Source of the DNA: an uncultured Butyricicoccus sp. | GTDB lineage: Bacteria > Bacillota > Clostridia > Oscillospirales > Butyricicoccaceae | Assembly: GCA_934532985.1 (NCBI GenBank) | Contig: CAKTAV010000002.1 | Location: 62,001 to 126,000, forward strand | DNA length: 64,000 nucleotides | Reading direction: 5' to 3' | Shown: positions 44,136 to 53,889 of the stretch, piece by piece | Layout of the letters: the number at the start of each line of letters is the position of its first letter | How positions within the stretch are numbered: the stretch's first letter is position 1 | Notes under the pieces: model-generated | What the model was told of the DNA's origin: nothing | The model's input: the letters and a program-made list of their open reading frames with translations, nothing else | Databases searched by the model: none | Position numbers and translations under genes: made by a program

Positions 44136-44905
44136 GCTTTTCCCTCACGAATCGCCTGATACTTCGACCGAACCTCTGCCATCTGTCCGCAGGTCATCTT
44201 ACCCTCGGTACATGGTCCGCAGGTACAGGATGGTCCGGCATTGTGAAACAGCGTCGGCGCAACAGCGTATACTAAGCGATACATTTCTTCCGCCAGCTCA
44301 CGGATTTCCCATTGTGCACGGTTGCAGCAGCGCAGCTGAAAGAAATTATGCAGAGATCGAGCATTAGCCGTCATGACAATCTTTGTCGCACAGGCATTCG
44401 GCAGGACATAGCGAGCATCCTCAATCGCCTTTTTTTCCGCCTTGCGTGCGGCTTCCTTCTCGGAACATCCCTCGGCAAGGAAAGTTTTCTTGTGCTTTTT
44501 CAGCAAAATCGCGGTCAGATCCTCGTAGGTGCGCTGATCGTCTGCCATTGCTTGACGAAACAGCGCGGCGGCCTTCGGATCATCCGCAATCTCATGCGGG
44601 ACAACGTACTCAAACGCCTTTTCCCGCACATAGCGCTGCGACTGTACGCTGAACGACGCCATGCGGTGACGCGTGATCTGAGCCAGCAGCGAGCGCGAAA
44701 CGCCCTCCATTGCAAACGTAAACGACGCGTGTTCAATCGGGCTGGAATGTCCGATTTCAGTCAGCATCGTCAGAAAAGACTCGGTTTTTTCTTCCGTCAG
44801 TCCATCCAGCAGCGTATCCACCGAGGACGCGGAATAGCAGTTTTTTGCCGCCGCGGAGATAATTTTCTCCGGCATCGGCGTATATGCAATTAGTTTTACG
44901 TTCAT
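44132..44905 (-). CDS. thyX: Flavin-dependent thymidylate synthase
   Basis: A 257-residue ThyX. The signature [13 protein letters not shown] (79-91) supplies the RHRxxS flavin/dUMP-binding motif. [21 protein letters not shown] and the C-terminal [22 protein letters not shown] complete the fold. It makes dTMP from dUMP using methylene-THF and FAD/NADPH, an alternative to ThyA. A cysteine-rich tail segment ([15 protein letters not shown]) is unusual for ThyX and could bind a metal. ATGA overlap with tagA upstream and tmk downstream. Confidence 0.95.
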   Translation of the reverse strand: MNVKLIAYTPMPEKIISAAAKNCYSASSVDTLLDGLTEEKTESFLTMLTEIGHSSPIEHASFTFAMEGVSRSLLAQITRHRMASFSVQSQRYVREKAFEYVVPHEIADDPKAAALFRQAMADDQRTYEDLTAILLKKHKKTFLAEGCSEKEAARKAEKKAIEDARYVLPNACATKIVMTANARSLHNFFQLRCCNRAQWEIRELAEEMYRLVYAVAPTLFHNAGPSCTCGPCTEGKMTCGQMAEVRSKYQAIREGKA

Positions 44906-45639
44906 TCTTTCTCACTCCCGGTCAATTTGTCCTTTGCCGCACAGACGAGAAACAGCGGCAGCTTTGCCATTCGCTTGTATCGCCACGGCTCTTTTTTCAG
45001 GCGATACAGCCACTCCAGGCCGTGCTTGACATAAAATTCCGGCGCGCGCTGTGCCACACCGGCGTAAATATCCAGCGAACCACCCAAACCGCAAAATAGC
45101 GTGGCGTTGATCTCATCAAAGTGCTTCTGAATGAAGTACTCCTGCTTTGGCGCACCGAGACAGACCAGCAGCAAATCCACCGGCCCTGCGGCGTTAATCG
45201 CATCCACAACTTCCTGCTCGTCCTGAAAATAACCATCGTGACAGCCCGCAATACGCAAGCCCGGATAGCGCTTCCAGAGATTTTCCGCCGCCTTTTTGGC
45301 AACGCCCGGCTTCGCGCCCAACAGATACAGACTGCGGTTCTCCTTCGCCATCTGCTCCATCAGGTCTACGGCAAATTCCACACCCGCGACCTTCTCGTAA
45401 ATCGGCTTGCCCTGAATCTTTGCGGCGTGCAGAATGCCGACGCCGTCCGGCAGCGAAATGCATGCCTCATTGAGCAGCTGCTTCAGCTGCGGATCATGCC
45501 GCGCCATATATACAATCTCCGAATTCGGAGTGACGATATACCCTTTTTCCTGCTGCCGAATGCGCTGCATCGCCAGTGCGACCGCTTCCGGCTTGGAAAC
45601 CGCGTCAAAATTGACGCCCATAATGGAAACCTTGCTCAT
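44902..45639 (-). CDS. WecG/TagA/CpsF-family glycosyltransferase
   Basis: A 245-residue GT26 family enzyme: [80 protein letters not shown] and the ending [41 protein letters not shown]. In TagA it adds N-acetylmannosamine to undecaprenyl-PP-GlcNAc for wall teichoic acid or a related glycan. First gene of the operon with its own consensus promoter. ATG 45639 lies 6 bases after AAGGAGAGG. Confidence 0.93.
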   Translation of the reverse strand: MSKVSIMGVNFDAVSKPEAVALAMQRIRQQEKGYIVTPNSEIVYMARHDPQLKQLLNEACISLPDGVGILHAAKIQGKPIYEKVAGVEFAVDLMEQMAKENRSLYLLGAKPGVAKKAAENLWKRYPGLRIAGCHDGYFQDEQEVVDAINAAGPVDLLLVCLGAPKQEYFIQKHFDEINATLFCGLGGSLDIYAGVAQRAPEFYVKHGLEWLYRLKKEPWRYKRMAKLPLFLVCAAKDKLTGSEKE

Positions 45640-45683
45640 CAAAGCCTCTCCTTTTTCTCCTGTAAGACAGTTTAAATCAATTT

Positions 45684-45712
45684 ATTATACCGTATTTATG
45701 AAGAATTGGCAA
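45684..45712 (-). promoter_or_regulatory. Promoter of the tagA-thyX-tmk operon
   Basis: Minus strand: -35 TTGCCA (45707-45712), 17-base spacer, perfect -10 TATAAT (45684-45689). Confidence 0.82.
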
Positions 45713-45759
45713 GGAAGGATGCCTCCGGAAACATGAAACGACACAAAAGCTTTACAAAC

Positions 45760-45797
45760 AAAAAAACTCTCTGCGAATGATGTCCACCCGCAGAGAG
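45760..45797 (-). terminator. Terminator of tyrS
   Basis: CTCTCTGCG and CGCAGAGAG pair across 13 bases, followed on the minus strand by a run of seven T. Confidence 0.85.
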
Positions 45798-45806
45798 AAT
45801 GTTGTC

Positions 45807-47036
45807 TTACAGCGTTACCTTATGGAAGGTCTTTTTGCCCTTCTTGATAATCATGCCGTCACCGGAGAAATCGTCCGCTCCAAACTCCGCAAAGACATCC
45901 GTTACCTTCGCATCGTTGACCGTCAGACCACCCTGCTGAATGACGCGGCGGCCTTCACCCTTGGACTTAACCAGACCGGTCTTGACCATCAGATCAAGCA
46001 CCGCAATCTTACCCTCGGTCAGATCATCTGCGCTCAGCTCTGTTGTCGGCATGTTGCCGGATGCCGCGCCGCCGGCGAATACTGCCTTGGCTGCTTCCAG
46101 CGCCTTGTCTGCCTCGTCCTTGCCGTGAACCATGGACGTGATCTCGTAGGCCAGCTTTTCCTTTGCCTTGTTCAGTCCTGCACCCTCGAGCTTTTCGTAC
46201 TCGGCGATCTCGTCCAACGGCATAAAGGTTAGCATCTTCATGACGCGAATGACATCAGCGTCGTTGATGTTTCTCCAATACTGGAAGAACTCGTACGGCG
46301 AGGTCTTTTCCGGATCGAGCCAAACCGCACCCTTTTCGGTCTTGCCCATCTTCTTGCCCTCCGACGTGGTCAGCAGCGTGAAGGTCAGACCGTATGCGTC
46401 ATCCTTACCGTCTACGCGGCGAATCAGATCGGCACCATTGATGATGTTGGACCACTGATCGTCGCCGCCCAGCTCCAGATGACAGCCCTGATTGCGGTAC
46501 AGGTACAGAAAATCATAGCTCTGAAGCAGCATGTAGTTGAACTCGATGAAGCTCAGGCCCTTTTCCAGACGGCTCTTGAAGCACTCTGCCGTCAGCATGC
46601 GGTTGACCGAGAAATGAACACCGACCTCGCGCAGGAAGTCCATGTAATTGAACTTGAGAATCCAGTCGGCATTGTTCAGCATCAGCGCCTTGTCGTCGCT
46701 AAAGTCTACCAGACGGCGCATCTGCTTGCGGAAGCACTCGGCGTTGTGCTCGATTTCTTCCTTGGTCAGCATTTTGCGCATATCGGTCTTACCCGTCGGG
46801 TCGCCGATCATCGTCGTGCCGCCGCCGATCAGCGCGATCGGGCGATGACCTGCCTGCTGCAAGCGTGCCATGACAACCAGCTGAAGGAAGTGACCGACGT
46901 GCAGACTGTCTGCCGTTGCATCAAAGCCGATGTAGAACGTGGTCTGATGATTATCCAGCAGATCGCGTACCTTTTCTTCGTTGGTGCACTGGGCGATTAA
47001 GCCGCGTGCCTGTAATTCTTCGTATACCTGAGACAT
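45807..47036 (-). CDS. tyrS: Tyrosine--tRNA ligase
   Basis: A 409-residue class I synthetase. The HIGH-like motif is LHVGHFLQL, the tyrosine pocket contains [29 protein letters not shown], and the KMSKS-like loop is [16 protein letters not shown]-terminal S4 domain ([19 protein letters not shown]) binds the tRNA. GGAAA-type site is weak before ATG 47036. Controlled by an upstream Tyr T-box. Confidence 0.97.
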   Translation of the reverse strand: MSQVYEELQARGLIAQCTNEEKVRDLLDNHQTTFYIGFDATADSLHVGHFLQLVVMARLQQAGHRPIALIGGGTTMIGDPTGKTDMRKMLTKEEIEHNAECFRKQMRRLVDFSDDKALMLNNADWILKFNYMDFLREVGVHFSVNRMLTAECFKSRLEKGLSFIEFNYMLLQSYDFLYLYRNQGCHLELGGDDQWSNIINGADLIRRVDGKDDAYGLTFTLLTTSEGKKMGKTEKGAVWLDPEKTSPYEFFQYWRNINDADVIRVMKMLTFMPLDEIAEYEKLEGAGLNKAKEKLAYEITSMVHGKDEADKALEAAKAVFAGGAASGNMPTTELSADDLTEGKIAVLDLMVKTGLVKSKGEGRRVIQQGGLTVNDAKVTDVFAEFGADDFSGDGMIIKKGKKTFHKVTL

Positions 47037-47089
47037 GTTTCTATTTCCTTTCTCACAATAATCGATATTATTTTCTCCACGCGCAGAAT

Positions 47090-47393
47090 AAAAAAACTCG
47101 TCCTTTTGATTGCAAAAGGACGAGCAACTGTCGTGATACCACCTAATGTTCGCGTATCACTCACACGATACGCCTCCGCGAGTATGCCAACACATACTCC
47201 AGCATATAACGGTGCTTCCCGTCGTGACCTACTGCGCCAATGCGGTTCGACACGAAACTCAGAGATGTATTCACATTGCGATTCTCGCGCCTTTCACCAA
47301 CCGGCTGCTCTCTGTCAGAATGGAAACAATGCTACTGGTTCTCATCATCGTCTGTCTGGTTCTTCGGTTTTCCTGACGTCTTCGCCAGATAAC
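47090..47393 (-). ncRNA. T-box leader, tRNA-Tyr responsive
   Basis: Fills the space before tyrS. On the minus strand Stem I elements (GATGATGAGAACCAGTAG, CAGAGAGCAGC, GGTTGGTGAAAGG) lead to the specifier TAC (tyrosine) at 47267-47269, followed by ATCTCTGAG. The T-box TTAGGTGGTATCACG is at 47132-47148 and a terminator (CTCGTCCTTTTG with its complement, then T-run) at 47090-47124. Uncharged tRNA-Tyr should cause antitermination into tyrS. Confidence 0.93.
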
Positions 47394-47399
47394 GCTTAC

Positions 47400-47428
47400 A
47401 CTATAACGTAAAAAAACGAACAAGTCAA
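47400..47428 (-). promoter_or_regulatory. Promoter of the tyrS T-box transcript
   Basis: Minus strand: -35 TTGACT (47423-47428), 17-base spacer, -10 TATAGT (47400-47405). Confidence 0.82.
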
Positions 47429-47457
47429 GCCTTCTTTTCGGATTTTGTGAAAATCCC

Positions 47458-49152
47458 TCACGATGCCGTATGTTCCTTCCACTCCTCTGCCTGCTCCAGC
47501 AGTTCCTCTGCATTGCGCAGAGAGGTTTCGGTGACCTCTGTGCCGGAAATCATGCGCGCCAGCTCCTCACTGCGTTCCAAACCTTCTACTGGCTCAACAC
47601 TGGTAAACGTTTGGTCGGTCAGCACATTTTTTTGAATCAGCAGATGATGGTCGCCCATTGCGGCAATTTGCGGCAGATGCGTGACACAGAGCGTCTGCTT
47701 CGCGCGCGAAATATTACTCAGCTTTTGTGCAATCTTCTGTGCGGCGCGGCCACTGACACCGGCGTCAATCTCGTCAAAGATCCACGTTCCGACGTCCTCC
47801 GCGCTGGCAAGAACATTTTTAATCGCCAGCATAATACGCGACAGCTCACCGCCCGACGCAATCTTGGACAACGGCTTGACCGGCTCACCTGGATTGGTTG
47901 AAATCAGGAACTGTACCGTGTCCATGCCATTGGTGTTGAGCTTAGTATGCGGCTGGATGTCGATGCACAGACGCACCTTTTCCATATTCAAGTCCGCCAG
48001 TTGTTCTTCAATCGCTTTTTCCAGCACGCGAGCCGATGTGCTGCGCAGCTGGGACAACTGGGACGCCAGATCTCTCGCCTGCTGCAGCATCTCGTTGTAC
48101 TCGCTGACGAGCGCTTCTTTGTGATCCTCGGAGTTTTCCAAAATATCCAGCTCGGACGCCGCAGAATCGCAATACGCCAGCACGTCCTCCACCGTCGAGC
48201 CATATTTGTGCTCCAACCGATAGATAATGTCCAGACGATTGTCGATTTCCTCTTGTTCCGCTTCGGAAAAGTCAATATTCAACGCCAATGCCGATATCGC
48301 TGCCGCGAGATCCTCTGCCAGATAGTGCAGCTCACTCGCCTTCTGGTGCAGCGCCGCCATCTGTTCGGAATACGACGCGACCTCTTCCATGACCTCCATC
48401 ACGCGGCTGATCTGCGCGCACGCTCCCTCACCCTCGGATGCACCAGACAGCATGGTATTTGCTGTATTCATGGCAGACGCCAGCTTGCCGGCATGTTCAA
48501 AGAACTGTTTTCGCTCCTTGAGCTGTGCCTCTTCGCCCGGCTGAAGCTCGGCCGCCGCAATCTCATCGAACTGGTAGCGCAGCATGTCAATGCGCTGGGC
48601 GCGCTGCTGCTCGCTGTGGTCCAGCTCCCGAATTTGACGCCGCAGTTCAAATAGCCGGTGATACATCGGGCGAAACTGCTCCAGCAGCTCCGCCGCACCG
48701 CAGAATCGATCCAAAAACTCGATGTGATATTCATCCTGCATCAGCTTCTGTCCGTCGTGCTGACCATGAATGTTAATCAGATACGGGCTGAGCTGCCGCA
48801 GAACGGATGCTGCCACAGGACGCATATTCACACGACAGACACTGCGGCCTGAGGTGCTCAGCTCGCGCTGAATATGCACGGTTTTGGGGTCATCCCCTTC
48901 CAGACCAAGCTCATCAATTTGTGCCTGCAATTCCGGTGCAATATCCTCAAATACCGCGCTTACAAAGCCCTTTTTCGCTCCATTTCGGATCAATTCCTTG
49001 CTGGTGCGCTGACCCATAATCGCTCCGATTGAATCGATAATCATCGATTTACCGGCGCCGGTCTCACCGGTCATAACCGTAAATCCGGGCTGAAACACAA
49101 TATCTGCCTGCTCAATAACCGCAATATTTTCAATATGGAGAAGGCTCAGCAT
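47458..49152 (-). CDS. recN: DNA repair protein RecN
   Basis: A 564-residue SMC-like ATPase. N-terminal Walker A TGETGAGKSMIIDSIGAIMG, a long central coiled coil (about 150-370), the ABC signature KIASGGELSRIMLAIKNVLA, and Walker B TWIFDEIDAGVSGRAAQKIAQKL. RecN senses and holds broken DNA ends in double-strand break repair. It ends the OLE-oapA-dxs-tlyA-nadK-argR-recN operon, with a 10-base gap after argR. Confidence 0.96.
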   Translation of the reverse strand: MLSLLHIENIAVIEQADIVFQPGFTVMTGETGAGKSMIIDSIGAIMGQRTSKELIRNGAKKGFVSAVFEDIAPELQAQIDELGLEGDDPKTVHIQRELSTSGRSVCRVNMRPVAASVLRQLSPYLINIHGQHDGQKLMQDEYHIEFLDRFCGAAELLEQFRPMYHRLFELRRQIRELDHSEQQRAQRIDMLRYQFDEIAAAELQPGEEAQLKERKQFFEHAGKLASAMNTANTMLSGASEGEGACAQISRVMEVMEEVASYSEQMAALHQKASELHYLAEDLAAAISALALNIDFSEAEQEEIDNRLDIIYRLEHKYGSTVEDVLAYCDSAASELDILENSEDHKEALVSEYNEMLQQARDLASQLSQLRSTSARVLEKAIEEQLADLNMEKVRLCIDIQPHTKLNTNGMDTVQFLISTNPGEPVKPLSKIASGGELSRIMLAIKNVLASAEDVGTWIFDEIDAGVSGRAAQKIAQKLSNISRAKQTLCVTHLPQIAAMGDHHLLIQKNVLTDQTFTSVEPVEGLERSEELARMISGTEVTETSLRNAEELLEQAEEWKEHTAS

Positions 49153-49162
49153 GTCAAACTCC

Positions 49163-49615
49163 TTATTTCAAAATCTCTCGTGTATCTTCTGCCATCGCCA
49201 GCGCACTTTCCGTGTCGCGCATCACGATAAATACGGTATCGTCGCCCGCCAGCGTGCCGACGACCTGTGAAATCCGCATTGAGTCAATCGCGATAGCCGC
49301 CGCCGAACCGAGACCCGGCAGCGTCTTGATAACGACCATATTTTGCGCACTATCAATGCTCGTCACACATTCGCGAAAGATATTGCGCAGTCGTCCGGAA
49401 AAGCTGTTTTCCGCTTCTTTTGCCGACGTCGTATAGTAATACTTCCCGTTAGAGGAAAGTGTTTTTACCAGACGCAGCTCTTTGATATCGCGCGAGACCG
49501 TGGCCTGCGTTGTATCGTAGCCCAGATCACAGAGTCGTGCGGACAATTCCTCCTGCGTCTCAATTTCATGATGTTCAATTAAATCTAATATCTTCGCCTG
49601 TCGTTGAAACTTCAT
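49163..49615 (-). CDS. argR: Arginine repressor ArgR/AhrC
   Basis: A 150-residue regulator: N-terminal winged helix-turn-helix (RQAKILDLIEHHEIETQEELSARLCDLGYDTTQATVSRDIKELRLVKT) and a C-terminal arginine-binding hexamerisation domain (VVGTLAGDDTVFIVMRDTESALAMAEDTREIL). It represses arginine synthesis in response to arginine. Position between nadK and recN is the usual Firmicute order. Confidence 0.95.
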   Translation of the reverse strand: MKFQRQAKILDLIEHHEIETQEELSARLCDLGYDTTQATVSRDIKELRLVKTLSSNGKYYYTTSAKEAENSFSGRLRNIFRECVTSIDSAQNMVVIKTLPGLGSAAAIAIDSMRISQVVGTLAGDDTVFIVMRDTESALAMAEDTREILK

Positions 49616-49626
49616 AATCTCCTCAA

Positions 49627-50502
49627 TTAGATCGAGAGCTTATCATTGAGTAAGGAATAAAAGCTCTTTCCCTTTACTCGAATCAGCTTCGTGTTATAGG
49701 GTGCTTTGCGTATGTAGACCTCATCCCCACTTTGCAGCTCAAAGCTTTTCCGTCCGTCACCAGAAACCAAGATGGATGCATCGTTGAAAAAACGCGGAAT
49801 GACGCAAATCTCACGGTTCGGGGCAAACACAAATGATTTGGCCGTACCGCTGTGCGGACAGAGCGGCACCACAGAGATATTCTCTGCCGATGGTTCGATA
49901 ATCGGGCCGCCTGCCGCTAAAGAATATGCGGTCGAGCCGGTCGGTGTTGAGACAATGACGCCATCGCCGTGCAGAGAGCACACCGGCATGCGGTCACACA
50001 GAATGTCCAACAAACTGATGCGGAAAATCGAGCCGGTACGCACAATCGCTTCATTGAGCGCCAAGGTTTTATAGACGACCTCTTCCTTGCGGATGACCTC
50101 AATGCTGAGCATCATGCGACTGTCCGTAAAATACTCTCCGGCAAACACTTTTCGGATCAACGGAAGCTCCGGAAACTCCAGCTCGCTCATAAAGCCGACG
50201 TGTCCAAGATTGATTCCCAAAATGGGGACATGCCGCACGGCTGCGTGCTGCGCCATCGTCAAAATGGTGCCGTCGCCGCCCAGCACAATTACAAAGTCCG
50301 CTTCTAACATTCCCTGGTCAGTCGGCAAAACACGAAAGCCGTCTGTTTTCAATCCCATCTCCAGCGCGCGCTCCGGAAGGATGACTTGTGCGCCGCAGTT
50401 GCGAACGACGTCCGCCGTCTGTCGAACCGCCAGCGCCATGCCTTCTTTTCCGGTATTCGGCCAGATCATGACATTGTGAATGGTTGTTTTTGTATTGCTC
50501 AT
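49627..50502 (-). CDS. nadK: NAD kinase
   Basis: A 291-residue NAD kinase (PpnK) making NADP from NAD with ATP. Motifs: FVIVLGGDGTILTMAQH with the catalytic Asp of GGDG, NLGHVGFMSE, ALNEAIV and the SPTGSTAYSLAAGGPII type segment. Its ATG overlaps the tlyA stop by 4 bases. Confidence 0.95.
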   Translation of the reverse strand: MSNTKTTIHNVMIWPNTGKEGMALAVRQTADVVRNCGAQVILPERALEMGLKTDGFRVLPTDQGMLEADFVIVLGGDGTILTMAQHAAVRHVPILGINLGHVGFMSELEFPELPLIRKVFAGEYFTDSRMMLSIEVIRKEEVVYKTLALNEAIVRTGSIFRISLLDILCDRMPVCSLHGDGVIVSTPTGSTAYSLAAGGPIIEPSAENISVVPLCPHSGTAKSFVFAPNREICVIPRFFNDASILVSGDGRKSFELQSGDEVYIRKAPYNTKLIRVKGKSFYSLLNDKLSI

Positions 50503-51299
50503 GATTTATCAAGTTCTCCATGGGCTTCCGCGACCAATGCGTCAAGGTCAACTTCCGCATCCTGTCCGTCTCGCCCTAAATAGCCTAAAAACTCAATATT
50601 ACCCTCCGGTCCGCGAATCGGAGAGAAGGTAAGGTTATATACCACAAATCCGGCATCGTGTGCGTTCTGAAGAAATGCCTCCAGTACTTCGCGGTGAATC
50701 TCCGGCTCGCGCACAACGCCTTTTTTTCCTACTTTGCCCTTTCCTGCTTCAAACTGCGGCTTAATCAGACAGGCAATTCGTCCGTGCTCACTCAGCAGCT
50801 GTGCCACAACCGGCAGCACGAGCTTCAGCGAGATAAAGGACACGTCGATCACTGCTAGCTCCGGCTTTTCGCCATCCAGCATGTCTGGCGTGACATAGCG
50901 GATATTGGTCCGCTCCATGCACACAACACGCGGATCCTGCCGCAGCTTCCATGCCAGCTGACCATAGCCGACATCAATGGAGAACACCTTTCGCGCGCCC
51001 TTCGTGAGCAGACAGTCCGTAAAGCCACCGGTCGATGCACCGATATCCATCGCACAGAGTCCGGAAGGATCAATATCAAAATACGACAGCGCCTTTTCAA
51101 TCTTGAGTCCGCCGCGGCTGACAAATTCATTGGTTTTTCCACGGACTTCAATCTCTGCGTCCTCCGGAATGCTCATGCCTGCTTTATCCGCTTTTTGGTT
51201 GTTGACGTATACAATGCCGCTCATAATAATGGCCTTGGCACGCTCTCGGGACGGTACCAGTCCCTTTTCAAACAACAACACATCAAGTCGTTTTTTCAC
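50499..51299 (-). CDS. tlyA: TlyA-family rRNA methyltransferase
   Basis: A 266-residue protein of the TlyA/YqxC family: an N-terminal S4 RNA-binding domain (KKRLDVLLFEKGLVPSRERAKAIIMSGIVYVNNQKADK) and an FtsJ-like methyltransferase (SRGGLKIEKALSYF, DIGASTGGFTDCLLTKGARKVFSIDVGYGQL). TlyA methylates 2'-O of 16S/23S rRNA cytidines in mycobacteria. Overlaps dxs by 17 bases. Confidence 0.94.
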   Translation of the reverse strand: MKKRLDVLLFEKGLVPSRERAKAIIMSGIVYVNNQKADKAGMSIPEDAEIEVRGKTNEFVSRGGLKIEKALSYFDIDPSGLCAMDIGASTGGFTDCLLTKGARKVFSIDVGYGQLAWKLRQDPRVVCMERTNIRYVTPDMLDGEKPELAVIDVSFISLKLVLPVVAQLLSEHGRIACLIKPQFEAGKGKVGKKGVVREPEIHREVLEAFLQNAHDAGFVVYNLTFSPIRGPEGNIEFLGYLGRDGQDAEVDLDALVAEAHGELDKS

Positions 51300-53172
51300 G
51301 TTTCATTGCCTCCATGCAAGTTGTTACAATACCGGCGCGGTTCATATGATAATACTCATAAATCTGCGCCACCGATCCCTGCGGTGCAAAGGTTTGCCCG
51401 CAGTTGATCTGCTCGATCCAATGCAGCGGGATCGCGTGACAGCTCAAATCCGCCGCCAGCGCCTGTCCGATACTTCCGTTTTCCACGGTGTCCTCAACAA
51501 TCACGACGCGACCGCAAGCCGCAATCTCCTGATACAAAGCATCAGAGAACGGAGCGGACAGCTCGTTGAGCTTGCACACTGCCGCCGAAACTCCCTGTTC
51601 TGCCAGCGCCTCACGTGCTGACAACAATTCATTGATTAGGATGCCGTATCCAACCAATACAACGTCGGTTCCATGATGCAGGAAGACACCGCTCTCGAAA
51701 GAGGTATCGTCGGTAAACGCGCCTTCTGCGCCGCGTGGATAGCGAATGACCGTCGGTCCGGTACAATGTGCCACTTCGCGCGACAGCATGTGGCGCAGTT
51801 CCGTGTAATTTGAAGGAGCCAATACACGAACCCCCGGAATCTGTCGCAAAAAGCCAACGTCAAATACGCCGTTGTGCGTCGGGCCGTCCGCGCCGACAAT
51901 GCCCGCGCGATCCACCGCAATAATGCATGGCACCTGATCCAGTGCGACATCGTGAATCATTTGGTCAAAAGCGCGCTGCAAAAAAGTCGAATACAGCGCA
52001 CACACCGGCAGCAAGCCCTGCTTTGCCATGCCCGCTGTCATAGCGACCGCATGTTCCTCCGCAATACCGACGTCAAAAAATCGTTCCGGAAATTGCTTTC
52101 CGAACTCAGACAGCCCTGTTCCTGTCGGCATCGCCGCCGTCACGGCACATAGCTTCGGAGTCTCCTGCGCCAGCCGTATCATCTCGTTGCCAAAGGCGCG
52201 AGAGAAGTTCATCGAGACTTTGTTTAGCGGAACGCCGTCCGCTGGGGAGAACTGCGATACACCGTGATAAACATCCGGGTGCAGCTCGGAATGGCGATAA
52301 CCCTTGCCCTTTTTCGTGATGACATGAATAAGCACCGGCTTGCGCAGCTTCTTCGCCTGCTGGAATAGCTCGCACATTGCGGCAATATCGTGGCCGTCTA
52401 CCGGGCCGAGGTACATAATGCCCATCTGCTCAAACATTGAGTCTTGCAGCAGAACATTGCGCACCACTTTTTTGGAGCGCGAGATAAAGTCCGCAGCGCT
52501 GCTGCCGCCGGGAATGCGGTCAAACGCCTCATGTACATTCTGCTTCATTTGCAAATACTTGGGGCGAACGCGCAGACTGCTCAAATGCCGATTTACCGCG
52601 CCGACATTTTGATCAATCGACATATTATTGTCGTTGAGTACAATAATCAGCGGCTCACGGCTCTCACCGACAGAATTCAGCGCTTCATACGCCATGCCGC
52701 CGGTCAGTGCACCGTCACCGATAATCGGGACAATATGATACTGCTGCTTGAGCAGTGTCCGTGCATGCGCCATGCCCAGTGCCACAGACACCGAGTTGGA
52801 TGCATGGCCCGTGATGCATGCATCATGTGCGGATTCCTCTGGCTTTAAGAAGCCCGAAATGCCGCCGAATTTGCGCAGATTTGCAAACTGGTCCAGTCGT
52901 CCAGTAAGCATCTTGTGTGTGTAACATTGGTGTCCTACATCAAAAATCAGACGATCTTTCGATGAGTCAAAGCAGCGGTGCAGCGCAACCGTCAGTTCCA
53001 CTGCCCCGAGGTTTGACGCCAAATGACCGCCGGTCTGCGACACTGTTTGTAAAAGAAATCGGCGAATCTCCGAACATAGGAGAGTCAGCTCTTCGCTTGA
53101 CATCGCCGGAAGCTTCTCACGAAGTTTTGGCTGCATGAGAAGACAGTATTTATCTATCGTTTCATTCTTCAT
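51283..53172 (-). CDS. dxs: 1-deoxy-D-xylulose-5-phosphate synthase
   Basis: A 629-residue thiamine-diphosphate enzyme catalysing the first step of the MEP isoprenoid pathway (pyruvate plus glyceraldehyde-3-phosphate). Motifs: GGHLASNLGAVELTVALHR, the TPP-binding IGDGALTGGMAYEALNSVG...NDNNMSI, GIAEEHAVAMTAGMA with the proton-relay Glu, and DRAGIVGADGPTHNGVFD. ATG 53172 is placed 8 bases after AAAGGA; an in-frame ATG 6 bases upstream overlaps it. It follows oapA in the OLE operon. A 9-bp inverted repeat (53224-53232/53265-53273) lies in the 107-base gap before it. Confidence 0.95.
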   Translation of the reverse strand: MKNETIDKYCLLMQPKLREKLPAMSSEELTLLCSEIRRFLLQTVSQTGGHLASNLGAVELTVALHRCFDSSKDRLIFDVGHQCYTHKMLTGRLDQFANLRKFGGISGFLKPEESAHDACITGHASNSVSVALGMAHARTLLKQQYHIVPIIGDGALTGGMAYEALNSVGESREPLIIVLNDNNMSIDQNVGAVNRHLSSLRVRPKYLQMKQNVHEAFDRIPGGSSAADFISRSKKVVRNVLLQDSMFEQMGIMYLGPVDGHDIAAMCELFQQAKKLRKPVLIHVITKKGKGYRHSELHPDVYHGVSQFSPADGVPLNKVSMNFSRAFGNEMIRLAQETPKLCAVTAAMPTGTGLSEFGKQFPERFFDVGIAEEHAVAMTAGMAKQGLLPVCALYSTFLQRAFDQMIHDVALDQVPCIIAVDRAGIVGADGPTHNGVFDVGFLRQIPGVRVLAPSNYTELRHMLSREVAHCTGPTVIRYPRGAEGAFTDDTSFESGVFLHHGTDVVLVGYGILINELLSAREALAEQGVSAAVCKLNELSAPFSDALYQEIAACGRVVIVEDTVENGSIGQALAADLSCHAIPLHWIEQINCGQTFAPQGSVAQIYEYYHMNRAGIVTTCMEAMKREKTT

Positions 53173-53279
53173 ATCCATATCCTTTATTTGCGGGAAAAGG
53201 AGGCATCCCATTTTTATGAAGCTGTTTTCATAAGCATTGTACCCTATTGTTTCGCATCCTGCTGTATGAAAACAATTTC

Positions 53280-53876
53280 TTATCGTTTTTCTTTTCGTTC
53301 AGGGAAAATCGCCATCAGGCGTCCCACCATACCGACGATATCCTCGCTATAATTCAGACCAAAGCTCTTGCCCAATGCCTTTCCGCCGATGGTCAGTGCC
53401 GACACACAGCCGGTAATACATAGGGAAAAAATAACCGAACGGGCGTCAGTTCCATGAATCAGACGAGAGACAATAATTGCACTGGTTGCACCGGAAATAA
53501 TGCCGGAAATGTCACCAATGACATCATTGCAAAAGCTGCCGACCTTTTCTGCGTTGCGCACAATCCAAATTGCCTGTCGGGCACCCTTGACTCGGCGCGC
53601 CGCCATAGAGTGAAAGCGTTTTTCAGTTGCTGCCGTGGAGGCAACACCGATGATATCAAAAAAAATGCCGACGAGAATAAAAAAGAGCAGGACAAGAAAC
53701 GCCATCACATTTCCGACCATGCTCAAGGCTCGTTCCGAAAAAAAGGAAAGTATCGCTGACATCAAAAAGCTGACACTTGCAATTGTTACGATCCATCGGA
53801 CATTGACCAGATTCGCACTTTTCTTTTTCATTTTACCGTGTTTCTCTGAGTGATTGCTCAAGAATTCCTCCGTCAT
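53280..53876 (-). CDS. oapA: OLE-associated membrane protein A (OapA), DUF21-like
   Basis: A 198-residue membrane protein with about four helices (WIVTIASVSFLMSAILSFF, VGNVMAFLVLLFFILVGIFFDIIGVAS, ISGIISGATSAIIVS, VIFSLCITGCVSALTIGGKALG) and highly charged ends. The FFDIIGVASTAATEKRFHSMAARRVKGARQAI segment resembles the DUF21 domain of CorB/CNNM proteins. OapA is the integral membrane partner of OLE RNA in Bacillus halodurans; identity rests on size, topology and position between the large structured RNA and dxs. Start is unsure: ATG 53876 (AGGA site) or TTG 53861 (GGAGGA site, 5 bases). Confidence 0.82.
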   Translation of the reverse strand: MTEEFLSNHSEKHGKMKKKSANLVNVRWIVTIASVSFLMSAILSFFSERALSMVGNVMAFLVLLFFILVGIFFDIIGVASTAATEKRFHSMAARRVKGARQAIWIVRNAEKVGSFCNDVIGDISGIISGATSAIIVSRLIHGTDARSVIFSLCITGCVSALTIGGKALGKSFGLNYSEDIVGMVGRLMAIFPERKEKR

Positions 53877-53889
53877 AACATGTTCCTAT

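Noticed and set aside
47440..47456. Terminator for recN
   Set aside because: A 7-bp stem is present but no T-tract follows on the minus strand, and the tyrS promoter begins close by.
53224..53273. TTTTCAT and ATGAAAA near dxs as another two-component site
   Set aside because: The copies are inverted and 32 bases apart, not direct repeats 11 bases apart; more likely a leader hairpin.
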